Numbered from the stretch's first letter, positions 49,524 to 58,708 are shown. The stretch is 64,000 nucleotides of DNA from Pseudomonas paraversuta (GCF_904063065.1 NZ_CAJFCL010000004.1:62001-126000), one strand, 5' to 3'. Program-made: numbers and translations. The notes: a model not told the origin generated them from the letters alone.

Positions 49524-51590
49524 CTACTTCACCGTTTTCGGTACCTTGCCCTGCTGCATCTGTTGCAGCAGCGGTGCGCACTGGTTGGGTTCGCCGCCGC
49601 TGGGGGCGATCAACGCCAGCAGACCGGCCGCCGGGCCGGCAATCACGCCCAGCGCCACCATGCCGGCACCGCGCAGTAGCAGCGGTACCGCTTCCACACC
49701 CGCCGAAGGGTTGCCAAAGGTGCCTTTTACGTACAGCGGTGAGCGCAGCGAAAACAAACGCAGCCCCTTGGACTCGGGGGTGATTTTCAGGTCGAGCTGT
49801 TCGGTGGCAAAGTTGGCGGTGCCGTCGATGTAGATGATCGCGTTCTCGGTATCAAACACAAACAACTGCGAAGTGGCCAGACCATCCTTGATCCCGAAGT
49901 CCGCCGCCGCACAGTTGATCTTCACGTCTTCGTCGCCGAATATTTTGCCCACCACATAGTTACCGACGTTCAGGCCGGCAATTTCCATAAGGCTGCGGCT
50001 GATGGCGCCATCATTGATGATCATCTTCAAGCCGCCATTGGCCGTGCCCAGTAACTTGGCCACCGAGTTGCCGGTGCCCGACAGCGTGGCATCGCCATTG
50101 AGCTCACCAAAGCTGGTTTTCATCGGTTCAAAGGTCGGGAACAGCTGCTTGAGCTTGAAGTTGCGCGCGGTCAATTTGGCCCGCCCCAGCATCGGCGTAC
50201 TGCGCCCGTTGAGGTTGATTTGCGCATCCAGCTTGCCGCCCGCCACGCCAAAACGCAGTGGTTCGAGTTTCAGCTCGCCATTGTCCAGCACCACATGGGT
50301 GTACAGGTCAGTGAACGGCAGCTCGGCACTCTGGACGATGCGCTTGCCGGTGAATTCCACATCGGCATCCATATCGCGCCAGCGTTCAGTGCGGAACTCT
50401 TCAACCGGCAATACTTTGCCCGCCGGTTGTTTGCTGTCGCCGCCACGGGCTTTTTGCTTGGCGTTGGAGTCCGCGCCAATCAACGGGGCCAGGTCAGCCA
50501 TCAGCAATTGATTGGACACCAGTGCGCCGCTCAGCTTGGGCCGTGGCTGGCTGGCGACGTATTTCAGGTTGCCATGAATATCGCTGCTACCGATTTTGCC
50601 GTTGAAGTTTTCGTAAGTGAAAACTGCGCCGTCCGGCTCATGCAGTTTGGCAATCAGGTGGCCATCGGTTGAGTACGGCGGCGAGTCAGGCAGGGTTACG
50701 CCGGTCAGTGGATAAAGGTTGCCCAGGCTGCTGCCTGCCAATTTCAGGCGCAGGTCCAGCGCCCCCAGGTTGAGCGGGTCGGTCAGGGTCCCGGCCAGCG
50801 CGACTTTGGTGTCGGCAATGCTGACTTGCGCCTGCAACGGGAAGGGTTTGGCCGCGTCCTGCAAGGCCAGCAGGCCGCCAATTTTGCCGGTGCCGTCGAG
50901 GTTCTGGCCGTGGTACTGACCTTTGACCTTCAGCGCGAATGCGTAGTCTTGTGGCGCAGAACCTTTCTCCAGCGCTTTTTTCGCCGCGCTCTGGCCGACG
51001 ATGTCGCTGAACGGGATGGGTTTGCCCAGCGGATCGATCACGACATCCAGACGGGTTTTGAGGGTCTGGTCATTGAGCGTCACATGGCCCTTGTCGAAAC
51101 CTATGGCGCCAATGTCCACCTTCCAGTCCGAGGGTTTTTCGTTCGGGTCTTTGGGGTCTAACTTGAATGTCCAGTTCGCCCGGCCATCGGCCAGACGCTC
51201 CAGGCTGGCCGATGGCTCGGTCAGGTCGATACGCGGGATATCCACGGTCTGCGTCAGCAGCGCCAGCGGTGACAGACGCAACTCCACCTTCTTCAGGCCG
51301 ACCATTTGCGGTTCTTTTGACCACTCGGGATTGCCCAGGCTCAGGTCTTCGGCAATCACATGGGGCCAAGGCACCCAGGCACGCCAGCCACCCTCGTCCG
51401 CTTCGCGCTGCCAGCGCACGGCCAGGTTGCCGTTAATGGCAAATGGGCGATGGAGGATGTCAGACACTTTGGTATTGATTGTGGGCTTGATCCGGTTCCA
51501 GTCGAAGGTAGCGAGGATCACCACCAGGACCACCACCAGCAGAAGCAAAATACCGCCAATCCAGGCAAGGACTTTACGGGTGCGTGTCAT
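49524..51590 (-). CDS. AsmA family protein
   Basis: A 688-aa protein with a single N-terminal membrane helix (VLAWIGGILLLLVVVLVVIL) and a long periplasmic beta-rich region. The AsmA N-terminal domain (TFDWNRIKPTINTKVSDILH) and the C-terminal AsmA repeat (GLKMIINDGAISRSLMEIAG) are visible. Relatives are thought to bridge the inner and outer membranes for lipid transport; that role is inferred from the family. Confidence 0.85.
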   Translation of the reverse strand: MTRTRKVLAWIGGILLLLVVVLVVILATFDWNRIKPTINTKVSDILHRPFAINGNLAVRWQREADEGGWRAWVPWPHVIAEDLSLGNPEWSKEPQMVGLKKVELRLSPLALLTQTVDIPRIDLTEPSASLERLADGRANWTFKLDPKDPNEKPSDWKVDIGAIGFDKGHVTLNDQTLKTRLDVVIDPLGKPIPFSDIVGQSAAKKALEKGSAPQDYAFALKVKGQYHGQNLDGTGKIGGLLALQDAAKPFPLQAQVSIADTKVALAGTLTDPLNLGALDLRLKLAGSSLGNLYPLTGVTLPDSPPYSTDGHLIAKLHEPDGAVFTYENFNGKIGSSDIHGNLKYVASQPRPKLSGALVSNQLLMADLAPLIGADSNAKQKARGGDSKQPAGKVLPVEEFRTERWRDMDADVEFTGKRIVQSAELPFTDLYTHVVLDNGELKLEPLRFGVAGGKLDAQINLNGRSTPMLGRAKLTARNFKLKQLFPTFEPMKTSFGELNGDATLSGTGNSVAKLLGTANGGLKMIINDGAISRSLMEIAGLNVGNYVVGKIFGDEDVKINCAAADFGIKDGLATSQLFVFDTENAIIYIDGTANFATEQLDLKITPESKGLRLFSLRSPLYVKGTFGNPSAGVEAVPLLLRGAGMVALGVIAGPAAGLLALIAPSGGEPNQCAPLLQQMQQGKVPKTVK

Positions 51591-51865
51591 TTAACGGCTC
51601 CTTATTACGGCTGAACGTCCCAACTGCGGCGTTTTACAATGGCTGCGACGCTAATAAAAGTACGACTGTCAAAGACTGCCCAAGGTTTAACCGGAGGCCG
51701 ACTTTCATGAAAAAAACACCCGAAAGCCGCAAGCCAGAGCACTCAAGCCTGAACAATCAATTGTGTTGATTATCACCATTGGCCGTATGAACTTTGATAT
51801 CGAAGATCCAAGCGTAGCATTGCTTACCTGACTAACTAATTGCCCTGCTACGGAGCACCGATATC

Positions 51866-52231
51866 ATGAAACGCCCATTACTGCTTGGTCTTGGCCTCTC
51901 ACTGTTGGCCATCAACGCCTTTGCGATGCCCGCCGACGACGAGCAAACCCCCATGGTGCAGCCTGCTTCCAGCAGCTTGAGCCAACCGCTGAATCCTGTG
52001 GCTGAAGACGGTGCCCAACGCACCCTGAACCAGCAGAACCGCGTAGCTGAGGACGGTGCACAACGCACTCTCAACCAGCAGAACCCCGTGGCTGAGGACG
52101 GCGCACAACGCACTCTGAACCAGCAGAACCCCGTGGCTGAAGATGGCTACGACCGCACTCAACGCCAGAGCAACCTGGTGGCGGAAGGCGGCGCGGATCG
52201 TCTTGCTGAAAGGAATCAACGTGCCAGCTAA
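51866..52231 (+). CDS. Small secreted protein with five 15-residue repeats
   Basis: A 121-aa product with a clear signal peptide (LLLGLGLSLLAINAFA). The mature part is nearly all tandem repeat with consensus NPVAEDGAQRTLNQQ. Repeats 1-3 are almost identical and 4-5 (PVAEDGYDRTQRQS, VAEGGADRLAERN) are diverged. No cysteines, lipobox or membrane helix. I do not recognise a function. The repeats are also near-identical at DNA level, suggesting recent duplication. The start is ATG at 51866. Confidence 0.72.
   Translation: MKRPLLLGLGLSLLAINAFAMPADDEQTPMVQPASSSLSQPLNPVAEDGAQRTLNQQNRVAEDGAQRTLNQQNPVAEDGAQRTLNQQNPVAEDGYDRTQRQSNLVAEGGADRLAERNQRAS
51992..52216 (+). repeat. Five tandem 45-bp coding repeats
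   Basis: Units start at 51992, 52037, 52082, 52127 and 52172. The first three differ at only a few positions, mostly synonymous; the fourth and fifth are diverged. All are in frame within the secreted repeat protein. Confidence 0.9.
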
Positions 52232-52239
52232 TCAAGTGA

Positions 52240-52319
52240 TTGCAGGAGCCCGACGGCAACTGATTGCTCGCGATCTGTTTACGCAGTAATAGAGCTCGCG
52301 AGCAAGCTCGCTCCTGCAG
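52240..52319. repeat. REP-type pair, family A, one degenerate arm
   Basis: TTGCAGGAGCCCGACGGCAA is a decayed left arm; the right arm GCTCGCGAGCAAGCTCGCTC is intact and followed by CTGCAG. Lies between the repeat-protein gene and desT. Confidence 0.7.
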
Positions 52320-52397
52320 AGTCTCCATTGCAGTTCGACGTCATCAAAGCCGATTTGCTAGAGTGCGCCGCTGTACTTGTCTGGAATACCAGCTCCG

Positions 52398-53030
52398 ATG
52401 CTGCCTCGCGCCGAACAGAAGCAACAAACCCGCCTTGCGCTGATGGATGCCGCCCGCCACTTGATGGAATCGGGTCGCGGCTTTGGCAGCCTGAGCCTGC
52501 GCGAAGTCGCAAAAACCGCAGGCATAGTGCCCACCGGCTTTTATCGGCACTTCAGCGACATGGACCAACTGGGCCTGGCGCTGGTCAGTGAAGTCGGTCA
52601 GACCTTTCGCGAAACCATTCGTCTGGTGCGACACAACGAACTGTTTATGGGCGGTGTGATCAACGCGTCGGTACGGATCTTTCTCGATGTGGTGCAGGCC
52701 AACCGCTCGCAGTTTCTGTTTCTGGCCCGCGAGCAATACGGCGGCTCACAGCCAGTGCGCCAGGCTATCGGGGCGCTGCGCGAAGACATCACCTCGGATC
52801 TGGCCGCCGACCTCGGGTCCAAGCCCAAGCTGCAGCACTTGAACCACGCAGGCCTTACGGTAATTGCCGATCTGGTGGTTAAAAGTGTGTTCGCGGCCTT
52901 GCCCGATGTCATCGATCCGCCCGCCGAGGCGCTCCCCGACTACCTGCAACCCCAGGCAAAAATCAGCCAGCAGCTGCGCTTTATCTTTATCGGACTCAAG
53001 CACTGGCAAGGCCTGGGCAGTACCGAGTAA
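52398..53030 (+). CDS. desT: TetR family regulator, DesT-like
   Basis: In P. aeruginosa DesT senses the acyl-CoA saturation balance and represses the desaturase genes desCB. This 210-aa protein matches the DesT pattern: LPRAEQKQQTRLALMDAARHL, helix-turn-helix REVAKTAGIVPTGFYRHFSD, and NRSQFLFLAREQYGGS. The ATG at 52398 is used. The gene lies directly upstream of ureE, as recalled for PAO1, but no desaturase genes occur in this window. Confidence 0.82.
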   Translation: MLPRAEQKQQTRLALMDAARHLMESGRGFGSLSLREVAKTAGIVPTGFYRHFSDMDQLGLALVSEVGQTFRETIRLVRHNELFMGGVINASVRIFLDVVQANRSQFLFLAREQYGGSQPVRQAIGALREDITSDLAADLGSKPKLQHLNHAGLTVIADLVVKSVFAALPDVIDPPAEALPDYLQPQAKISQQLRFIFIGLKHWQGLGSTE

Positions 53031-53190
53031 AGGCGCGCACCTTGTTGGTGCGAAATAAAACTCATAGCGCACCATTATCGCTCGCCGCAGCCCCTTTCCC
53101 TTCCCCGGATCACTCGCCTTTGTTGTGCAACCCAAGGTTGGCAAGCCCCTTGCTCTGATCAAGGCATTGTCAATTGCAGGAAGCCTACCG

Positions 53191-53691
53191 ATGTTGGTGA
53201 TTCATCGCAGAGTTCAGCCCCACCCCGTGTGGAGCGCTGAGTTACACCTCAACTTCGAAGCCCGGAGCAAAAGCCGTTTGCGTTGCTTTAGCAGTGACGC
53301 CGAGGACGTCGGCCTGTTCCTTGAACGCGGACAACCGCCCCTGCATGACGGCGAATTTCTGCAAGCCCAGGACGGGCGCATCGTGCGGGTGTGTGCCAGC
53401 CCCGAAAAGTTGCTGCACGTGACCTGTCTCAATGCCTTTGAGTTGACCCGCGCGGCCTATCACCTGGGCAACCGCCATGTTGCCCTGCAAGTCGGCGATG
53501 GCTGGCTGCGCCTGCTCGATGACTACGTACTCAAAGCCATGCTGGAACAATTGGGCGCGCAGACCGAAGCCATTGAGGCGCCGTTCCAACCGGAGCATGG
53601 CGCCTACGGCGGCGGTCATCATCATTCCCGCGCAGGCGAAGAAGACTTCAACTACGCCCCGCGCCTGCATCAGTTTGGTGTGCGTTTGTGA
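53191..53691 (+). CDS. ureE: Urease accessory protein UreE
   Basis: Nickel metallochaperone, 166 aa. It has the N-terminal peptide-binding domain and the C-terminal metal-binding domain (FELTRAAYHLGNRHVALQ with the conserved histidine). A short GGGHHHS tail is much shorter than the His-rich tail of Klebsiella UreE. The ATG at 53191 gives the family start MLVIHRRV. The stop overlaps the ureF GTG by 4 bp. Confidence 0.94.
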   Translation: MLVIHRRVQPHPVWSAELHLNFEARSKSRLRCFSSDAEDVGLFLERGQPPLHDGEFLQAQDGRIVRVCASPEKLLHVTCLNAFELTRAAYHLGNRHVALQVGDGWLRLLDDYVLKAMLEQLGAQTEAIEAPFQPEHGAYGGGHHHSRAGEEDFNYAPRLHQFGVRL

Positions 53692-54362
53692 GTCCGGCAT
53701 GGGCGCTGTTGCGCCTGGCCAGCCCACAGCTGCCGATTGGCGGCTACAGCTATTCCCAGGGCCTGGAAATGGCCGTCGAGAATGGCCGGGTATCCAGCCC
53801 GGCAACTGCCAGCCGCTGGATCAGCGATCAATTGCTGCTCAATCTGGCGCGCTTCGAGGCTCCGTTGCTGCTCGCCCATTGCCGGGCGGCGGCCGACGAA
53901 GACTGGAGTGCCTTGCAGCAGTTTTGCGACGAACACCGCGCCAGTCGTGAAACCCGCGAATTGCATCAGGAAAGCCGGCAAATGGGCTACTCCCTGCAGC
54001 AACTTCTGATGGGGTTGCCCGAGCTGGATGAGCCTGCACGGCTATTTCTCACCCAACAAGCCGAGCCGCACCTGGCACTCGGCTGGGCACTGGCTGCCCG
54101 GGCCTGGGGCATCAGTGCGTCAGACGCGCTGGCAGCCTGGCTGTGGAGCTGGCTGGAAAACCAATTGGCGGTGCTGATGAAAACCCTGCCGCTGGGCCAG
54201 CAGGCCGCTCAACGCATGACCAGCGAGTTATCCCCGGCGCTGCAGCAGGCGCAACAACACGCCAGCAACCTCGACTTATCCCGTTTGGGCAGTGCCGCTT
54301 TCGGCCTGTCATTGGCGAGCATGGCCCACGAGCGCCAGTACAGCCGTCTGTTTCGTTCCTAG
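53688..54362 (+). CDS. ureF: Urease accessory protein UreF
   Basis: Activation factor that forms a complex with UreD and UreG on apo-urease. The 224-aa product carries LLRLASPQLPIGGYSYSQGLE at its N terminus, QMGYSLQQLL and the C-terminal MAHERQYSRLFRS. The start is a GTG that overlaps the ureE stop, indicating translational coupling. ureG follows 9 bp later. Confidence 0.95.
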   Translation: MSPAWALLRLASPQLPIGGYSYSQGLEMAVENGRVSSPATASRWISDQLLLNLARFEAPLLLAHCRAAADEDWSALQQFCDEHRASRETRELHQESRQMGYSLQQLLMGLPELDEPARLFLTQQAEPHLALGWALAARAWGISASDALAAWLWSWLENQLAVLMKTLPLGQQAAQRMTSELSPALQQAQQHASNLDLSRLGSAAFGLSLASMAHERQYSRLFRS

Positions 54363-54371
54363 GAGAATGCA

Positions 54372-54983
54372 ATGAACACACAACCTTTGCGGGTCGGCAT
54401 CGGGGGCCCGGTGGGCTCCGGCAAAACTGCCCTGACCCTGGCCCTGTGCCTGGCACTGCGGGACAAATACAACCTGGCGGTGGTCACCAACGATATTTAT
54501 ACCCGCGAAGATGCCGATTTTCTGGTGCGTAACCAGGCGCTGGCACCGGAGCGGATCATCGGTGTAGAAACCGGCGGCTGCCCGCACACCGCCATTCGTG
54601 AAGATGCATCGATCAACCTCGAAGCCGTGGATCAGCTGAACCGGCGCTTCCCCGGGCTGGACCTGATTCTGGTGGAATCGGGTGGGGATAACTTGTCGGC
54701 CACCTTCAGCCCGGAACTGTCCGACCTGACGATCTACGTGATCGATGTATCCGCAGGGGACAAGTTGCCGCGCAAGGGTGGACCGGGGATTTGCAAATCC
54801 GACTTGCTGGTGATCAATAAAATCGACCTCGCACCGCTGGTGGGCGCATCGCTGGAGCTGATGGACAGTGACACCCGGCGCATGCGCGGCGCCAAGCCCT
54901 TTGTGTTCAGCAATCAAAAAACCGGCCACGGCCTGGATACCATCGTGAGGTTTATTGAACGGCAGGGGCTGTTGATCTCATAA
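54372..54983 (+). CDS. ureG: Urease accessory GTPase UreG
   Basis: SIMIBI-class GTPase that powers nickel insertion into urease, 203 aa. The P-loop is [11 protein letters not shown]. The metal-site motif [17 protein letters not shown] has the conserved Cys-Pro-His, and the guanine specificity motif [12 protein letters not shown] is present. The ribosome site AGGAGA precedes the ATG. It ends the ureEFG operon; no ureJ (HupE-type permease) gene follows. Confidence 0.97.
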   Translation: MNTQPLRVGIGGPVGSGKTALTLALCLALRDKYNLAVVTNDIYTREDADFLVRNQALAPERIIGVETGGCPHTAIREDASINLEAVDQLNRRFPGLDLILVESGGDNLSATFSPELSDLTIYVIDVSAGDKLPRKGGPGICKSDLLVINKIDLAPLVGASLELMDSDTRRMRGAKPFVFSNQKTGHGLDTIVRFIERQGLLIS

Positions 54984-54984
54984 C

Positions 54985-55030
54985 CCGCGATCTTTTGTGG
55001 GCCTGAAGCTTTAAAAGCTCGCGCCTACAG
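54985..55030. repeat. Degenerate family A REP remnant
   Basis: CGCGATCTTTTG and AAAAGCTCGCGCCTACAG are recognisable pieces of family A arms, but the left arm is largely lost. Between ureG and the AGE-family gene. Confidence 0.5.
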
Positions 55031-55089
55031 AGTTGGACGTCACGGTGTATCATGTCGCGCAAACGCCCCAGCCGTGACGACGCCTGCCA

Positions 55090-56220
55090 ATGCCCCATGT
55101 AGCCAGCTCCGCCTTCCCGCTCGAACTGACCGCCCTGTTTGCGGCGGTACAGCAGCATTTTCGCCAGGTCATTGTGCCGCTCTGGCAAGGCCCCGGCTGG
55201 AATGCCGAACTGGAACTGCCCTATGAGGCACTCAGCCCCGAGCACCGGCCACTGACGCCCCAGCGCTATCGCGCCATGGCCTGCGCCCGTCAGCTATATC
55301 TATTCGCCAGCTTGATCGATGACCCTGCCTTCCCCGGCGCTGCCGAGCGCGCAGGCAGGTTGTTCCGCTCGCTGCAAAGGCACTTTTACGACGCCGTACA
55401 CGGCGGCTGGTTTTACAGCATCGACCCCGACGGCGCGCCGCTGGACCAGCGTAAAGACCTGTATACCCACGCCTTTATCATCTTTGCCTGCGCCCATTAC
55501 TGGGGCAAGGTGCGCGAGCCGGCGGTGGAATCAGTGCTCAATGCCGCGCTGAAAGTCGTCGCCGAGCGCTTCAGCGATGGTAATGGCCTGTACGAAGCCA
55601 GCCTCGAGCGGGACTGGTCAACGCTGGACACCGGCCCGCTGCAGAACCCGTTGATGCATCTGGCCGAGGCGTTTCTGGCGACTTTGTCGGTGCGCGACGA
55701 TGCGCCGGTACACAGCGCATTGCTGGCGCTGGCCGATGGCATGCAACAGCGCTTTATCGAGCCTGTGCATAACGCCTTGCTCGAAAAACCGCTGGGGGCT
55801 GTGGATAACTGGTTTGAACCCGGGCATCAGTTTGAGTGGTTCTACTTGCTGGAGTCCTCGCCACTGCTGCGTCAAACAGCCCTGCACAACTCGCTTGCGC
55901 TCGCCTTCGACTTTGCCGAACAGGTTGGGGTCGACCCGCAGACCGGGGCGGTCTGCGGCATGCTGGCCCCGGATGGCACCTTGCGCGATGGTACCCAGCG
56001 CATCTGGGCCCAGGCCGAGTACCTGCGCGCCCTGACCTTGCGTCCGGCGCCCCTGCCCCGCCTGCAACGCCAGTTGCTGGCGTTGCAGCAGAACTTTTTA
56101 CATGCCGGTGGCTGGTATGAATGCCGGGATGCGGCAGGCAACGTCAGCCGCCTGGACATGCCGTCGACCACGCCGTATCACCTGGCCACCTGCTACAGCG
56201 GCCTGGCGCAACTCCTGTAG
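55090..56220 (+). CDS. AGE family sugar epimerase/isomerase
   Basis: A 376-aa (alpha/alpha)6-barrel enzyme of the N-acylglucosamine 2-epimerase family. Motifs include RAMACARQLYLFASLI, GGWFYSIDPDGAPLDQRKDLYTHAF, NPLMHLAEAFLA and WFEPGHQFEWFYLLES. The family includes mannose isomerases and YihS-type aldose-ketose isomerases, so the substrate is uncertain. The stop codon lies within a REP element. The chosen ATG is 107 bp after ureG. Confidence 0.85.
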   Translation: MPHVASSAFPLELTALFAAVQQHFRQVIVPLWQGPGWNAELELPYEALSPEHRPLTPQRYRAMACARQLYLFASLIDDPAFPGAAERAGRLFRSLQRHFYDAVHGGWFYSIDPDGAPLDQRKDLYTHAFIIFACAHYWGKVREPAVESVLNAALKVVAERFSDGNGLYEASLERDWSTLDTGPLQNPLMHLAEAFLATLSVRDDAPVHSALLALADGMQQRFIEPVHNALLEKPLGAVDNWFEPGHQFEWFYLLESSPLLRQTALHNSLALAFDFAEQVGVDPQTGAVCGMLAPDGTLRDGTQRIWAQAEYLRALTLRPAPLPRLQRQLLALQQNFLHAGGWYECRDAAGNVSRLDMPSTTPYHLATCYSGLAQLL

Positions 56221-56277
56221 GAGCGAGCTTGCCTCGCGAATATGTAAAGAGCTCGCGAGGCGAGCTCGCTCCTACAG
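56215..56277. repeat. REP-type pair, family A, overlapping the AGE stop codon
   Basis: CTGTAGGAGCGAGCTTGCCTCGCGA and an exact inverted arm ending GCTCGCTCCTACAG. The TAG stop of the AGE gene (56218-56220) is the TAG of this repeat. Confidence 0.88.
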
Positions 56278-56285
56278 GGGCAAGG

Positions 56286-57191
56286 TCAGGCAATCCACTT
56301 GCGATCGCCGGTAAAGCTGATGGTCAGCCAGCGCGCACTGTCGGCCGCGCCCAACATGCCTGATATCTCTTCACGAAACCCGTCCAGGGTCTTGATGCTG
56401 GTCAGCGGATATCCCGCCGGCAACACGATATGGATCTCGATAAAACGCGCCCTTCCGTGCTTTTGCACATAGGTTTTGTAGCCCTCAAAGCCATGGCGCG
56501 CCGACATTTCCTCGAGCACATCCCGCACCTTGTCATCGAGCTTGTCCGGGGCAATACCCAGGACGTCGCGCAAAGCCGGGCGCAGGATTTTGAACGCCGG
56601 AGCCAGCATGCTGAAAGCCAGCAAAATCAGGATCGCCGGGTCTACATAGGCGGCCCAATGGGCATAACCCTGTTGTTTCAGAATCAGCGCCGTGACAAAA
56701 CTTATCAACAGCCCCACCGACAGCATCGCGTCCACCAGCCAGCTGATGTTGTCGAACTGGATCAGGCTGGACTTGAGCTTGCGGTTTTTACGCCGGACCC
56801 AGAAGTAGTAGGCAAACTCGATTACGGTAAACACCGCCGCGTAGATGATCACCAGGCCCAGCTCAATTTCGCGCCCGCCATTGATAATGCCGAACACGCC
56901 ATTGAGAAAGGCATAGATCGCAATCAAAAACAGGAAACTGCCTTCGATCAGCAGCACCATGGGCTCAAGGTGCCAGAAGCCGAACTGGAAACGTTCGTTG
57001 CTTTCCTTGGCGATCAACTGTGCCGTGATCAGCATCAGTACTTTGATAAAGGTCGCGATCAAAGAGAAGAACCCATCGAACAAGATGGATTGCGAACCCG
57101 AAATAACACCCGTCACGATGCCGGCGATGGCCACCGCGAACATCAGAACGGTCGATTGTTTGAGCAGTTTCTGCTCACCACTGTTACTCAC
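56286..57191 (-). CDS. Cation diffusion facilitator-like membrane protein
   Basis: A 301-aa protein with about six helices and a C-terminal cytoplasmic domain, resembling the CDF efflux family (Zn, Mn, Fe). The expected metal site (D-xxx-D in helix 2, H/D-xxx-D in helix 5) is incomplete: helix 2 reads D39-GFF-S43 and helix 5 reads S-WLV-D. Substrate or activity may therefore differ from classical CDF pumps. It is convergent with the AGE gene. Confidence 0.75.
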   Translation of the reverse strand: MSNSGEQKLLKQSTVLMFAVAIAGIVTGVISGSQSILFDGFFSLIATFIKVLMLITAQLIAKESNERFQFGFWHLEPMVLLIEGSFLFLIAIYAFLNGVFGIINGGREIELGLVIIYAAVFTVIEFAYYFWVRRKNRKLKSSLIQFDNISWLVDAMLSVGLLISFVTALILKQQGYAHWAAYVDPAILILLAFSMLAPAFKILRPALRDVLGIAPDKLDDKVRDVLEEMSARHGFEGYKTYVQKHGRARFIEIHIVLPAGYPLTSIKTLDGFREEISGMLGAADSARWLTISFTGDRKWIA

Positions 57192-57261
57192 AAAAACTCC
57201 TTTTCAGCCCTGTTGAATGCGACCCCCTCAGGAGGTCGCGGGCAGGCTGCCAGGCGTGAGT

Positions 57262-58029
57262 TTACTCTGTGGCGTGGCGTTCGATGGCAAAACCGCTCCA
57301 GGACTGCGTGACGGGCATCAGTTCAAGGCGATTGATGTTGATGTGGGCCGGCGTATTGAGCACCCAGAAAATCGTCTCGGCGATGTCTTGCGGCTGAATC
57401 GGCTCAGCACCCTGGTAGGTGGCGTCATAGCGGGCCTTGTCGCCGCCGAAGCGCACCATCGAGAATTCGCTTTCACACAGACCCGGTTCAACGTTGCTGA
57501 CCCGCACGCCCGTGCCCTGCAAGTCGCAGCGCAGGTTCAGGGAGAACTGCTTGACGAAGGCTTTGGTGCCGCCATAGACATGGCTGCCGGGGTACGGGTA
57601 GCTGCCGGCGATAGAGCCCAGGTTAACGATACCGGCACCGCGGCCGTAGGCAATCAGCCGGGGCAGCAGCAGGCGCGTGGTGTAGAGCAGCCCCTTGATG
57701 TTGGTATCGACCATGGTTTCCCAATCGTCGAGGTCGCACTTGGGCGCCGGATCGGTGCCCAGCGCCAGCCCGGCATTGTTGATAAGTCCGCGCAGCTTGC
57801 TGAACGACGGTGGCAGATTGGCAATTGCCTCTTCCATCGCCTTGCGATCACGTACATCTACTACCAGGCCATGGACTTCGGTCTGGCTGGACAGTTCTTC
57901 GCACAGGGCATCCAGACGCTCTTTACGGCGGCCGGTCAGTACCAGTTTCCAGCCTGCTTGCGCAAACTTGCGAGCGCAGGCCTCACCAAATCCGGAAGTG
58001 GCGCCCGTAATAAACAGGGTGGAAGTCAT
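57262..58029 (-). CDS. SDR family NAD(P)-dependent oxidoreductase, YdfG-like
   Basis: A 255-aa short-chain dehydrogenase. The cofactor loop is TGATSGFGEACARKF, with NNAGLALG and the catalytic YGGTK motif within SHVYGGTKAFVKQF. It resembles the 3-hydroxy acid / serine dehydrogenase YdfG. The start at 58029 is backed by AGGAGA upstream. The relatively long upstream region is gene-free. Confidence 0.88.
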   Translation of the reverse strand: MTSTLFITGATSGFGEACARKFAQAGWKLVLTGRRKERLDALCEELSSQTEVHGLVVDVRDRKAMEEAIANLPPSFSKLRGLINNAGLALGTDPAPKCDLDDWETMVDTNIKGLLYTTRLLLPRLIAYGRGAGIVNLGSIAGSYPYPGSHVYGGTKAFVKQFSLNLRCDLQGTGVRVSNVEPGLCESEFSMVRFGGDKARYDATYQGAEPIQPQDIAETIFWVLNTPAHININRLELMPVTQSWSGFAIERHATE

Positions 58030-58202
58030 AGCGTTCTCCTTGGCTGGCGGGCATCGGCCGCCGTTGAATAAGACGGGAAGCAGCATGCCCCGGCTGCGAT
58101 TTGGCGGCAACCCGGCACATGATCCCGGACAAAACCTGTACGAAAAACAACCAACTCCCTGCAGGCCATGCCAGACAAGGGCTGGAGCCATATGCACTCA
58201 CG

Positions 58203-58688
58203 TTATCCACAGGCCCGTCCACAGTCTTTGGGGGCAACTCCAAAATGGCCAAAGCCTCTGGCCACAAGGGGTTGAGCGCTAATTGAAGAGTTTTTAGCTT
58301 GACCTGGACGCAGGCAACATGCAGCCGCCCCAAAAAGGTGCAACCCGGTAAAACCTCTGAGATAGCCAGAGGCCAGTAATTCCGCCGCTCAGGGCATTCC
58401 TTCCAGAGTTTAACCACAGACTTATCCACAGGTTTGTTATCGACTAATGACTATGTTTATAACTGAACAAATCTGTTGACAAATCCTGCAGGAAGCCAGG
58501 TAAAAACCGCTGATCAAAAAACAACCACACCCATGAAAGCCACGTAAACAAAGGCCTGCAGCCAACTACTCCCACGTTACCCACAGCCACCTCCACAGCA
58601 AACGGGGACAAGTCAAAATGATGTTAAAACAGGTATTTAGAGCGGCTTTATGTCGCGCTTTCGCGGGTCTGGAATATTGTTTTCCACA
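58203..58688 (+). other. Cluster of five DnaA-box-like sequences
   Basis: Two exact DnaA boxes TTATCCACA (58203-58211 and 58422-58430) and three one-mismatch boxes: TTAACCACA (58410-58418), TTACCCACA (58577-58585) and TTTTCCACA (58680-58688). All are in the same orientation, within 486 bp of non-coding DNA. The second and third are 12 bp apart start to start, close to one helical turn. Confidence 0.6.
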
Positions 58689-58708
58689 ATTTCAAAAGTG
58701 CGCTGTCG

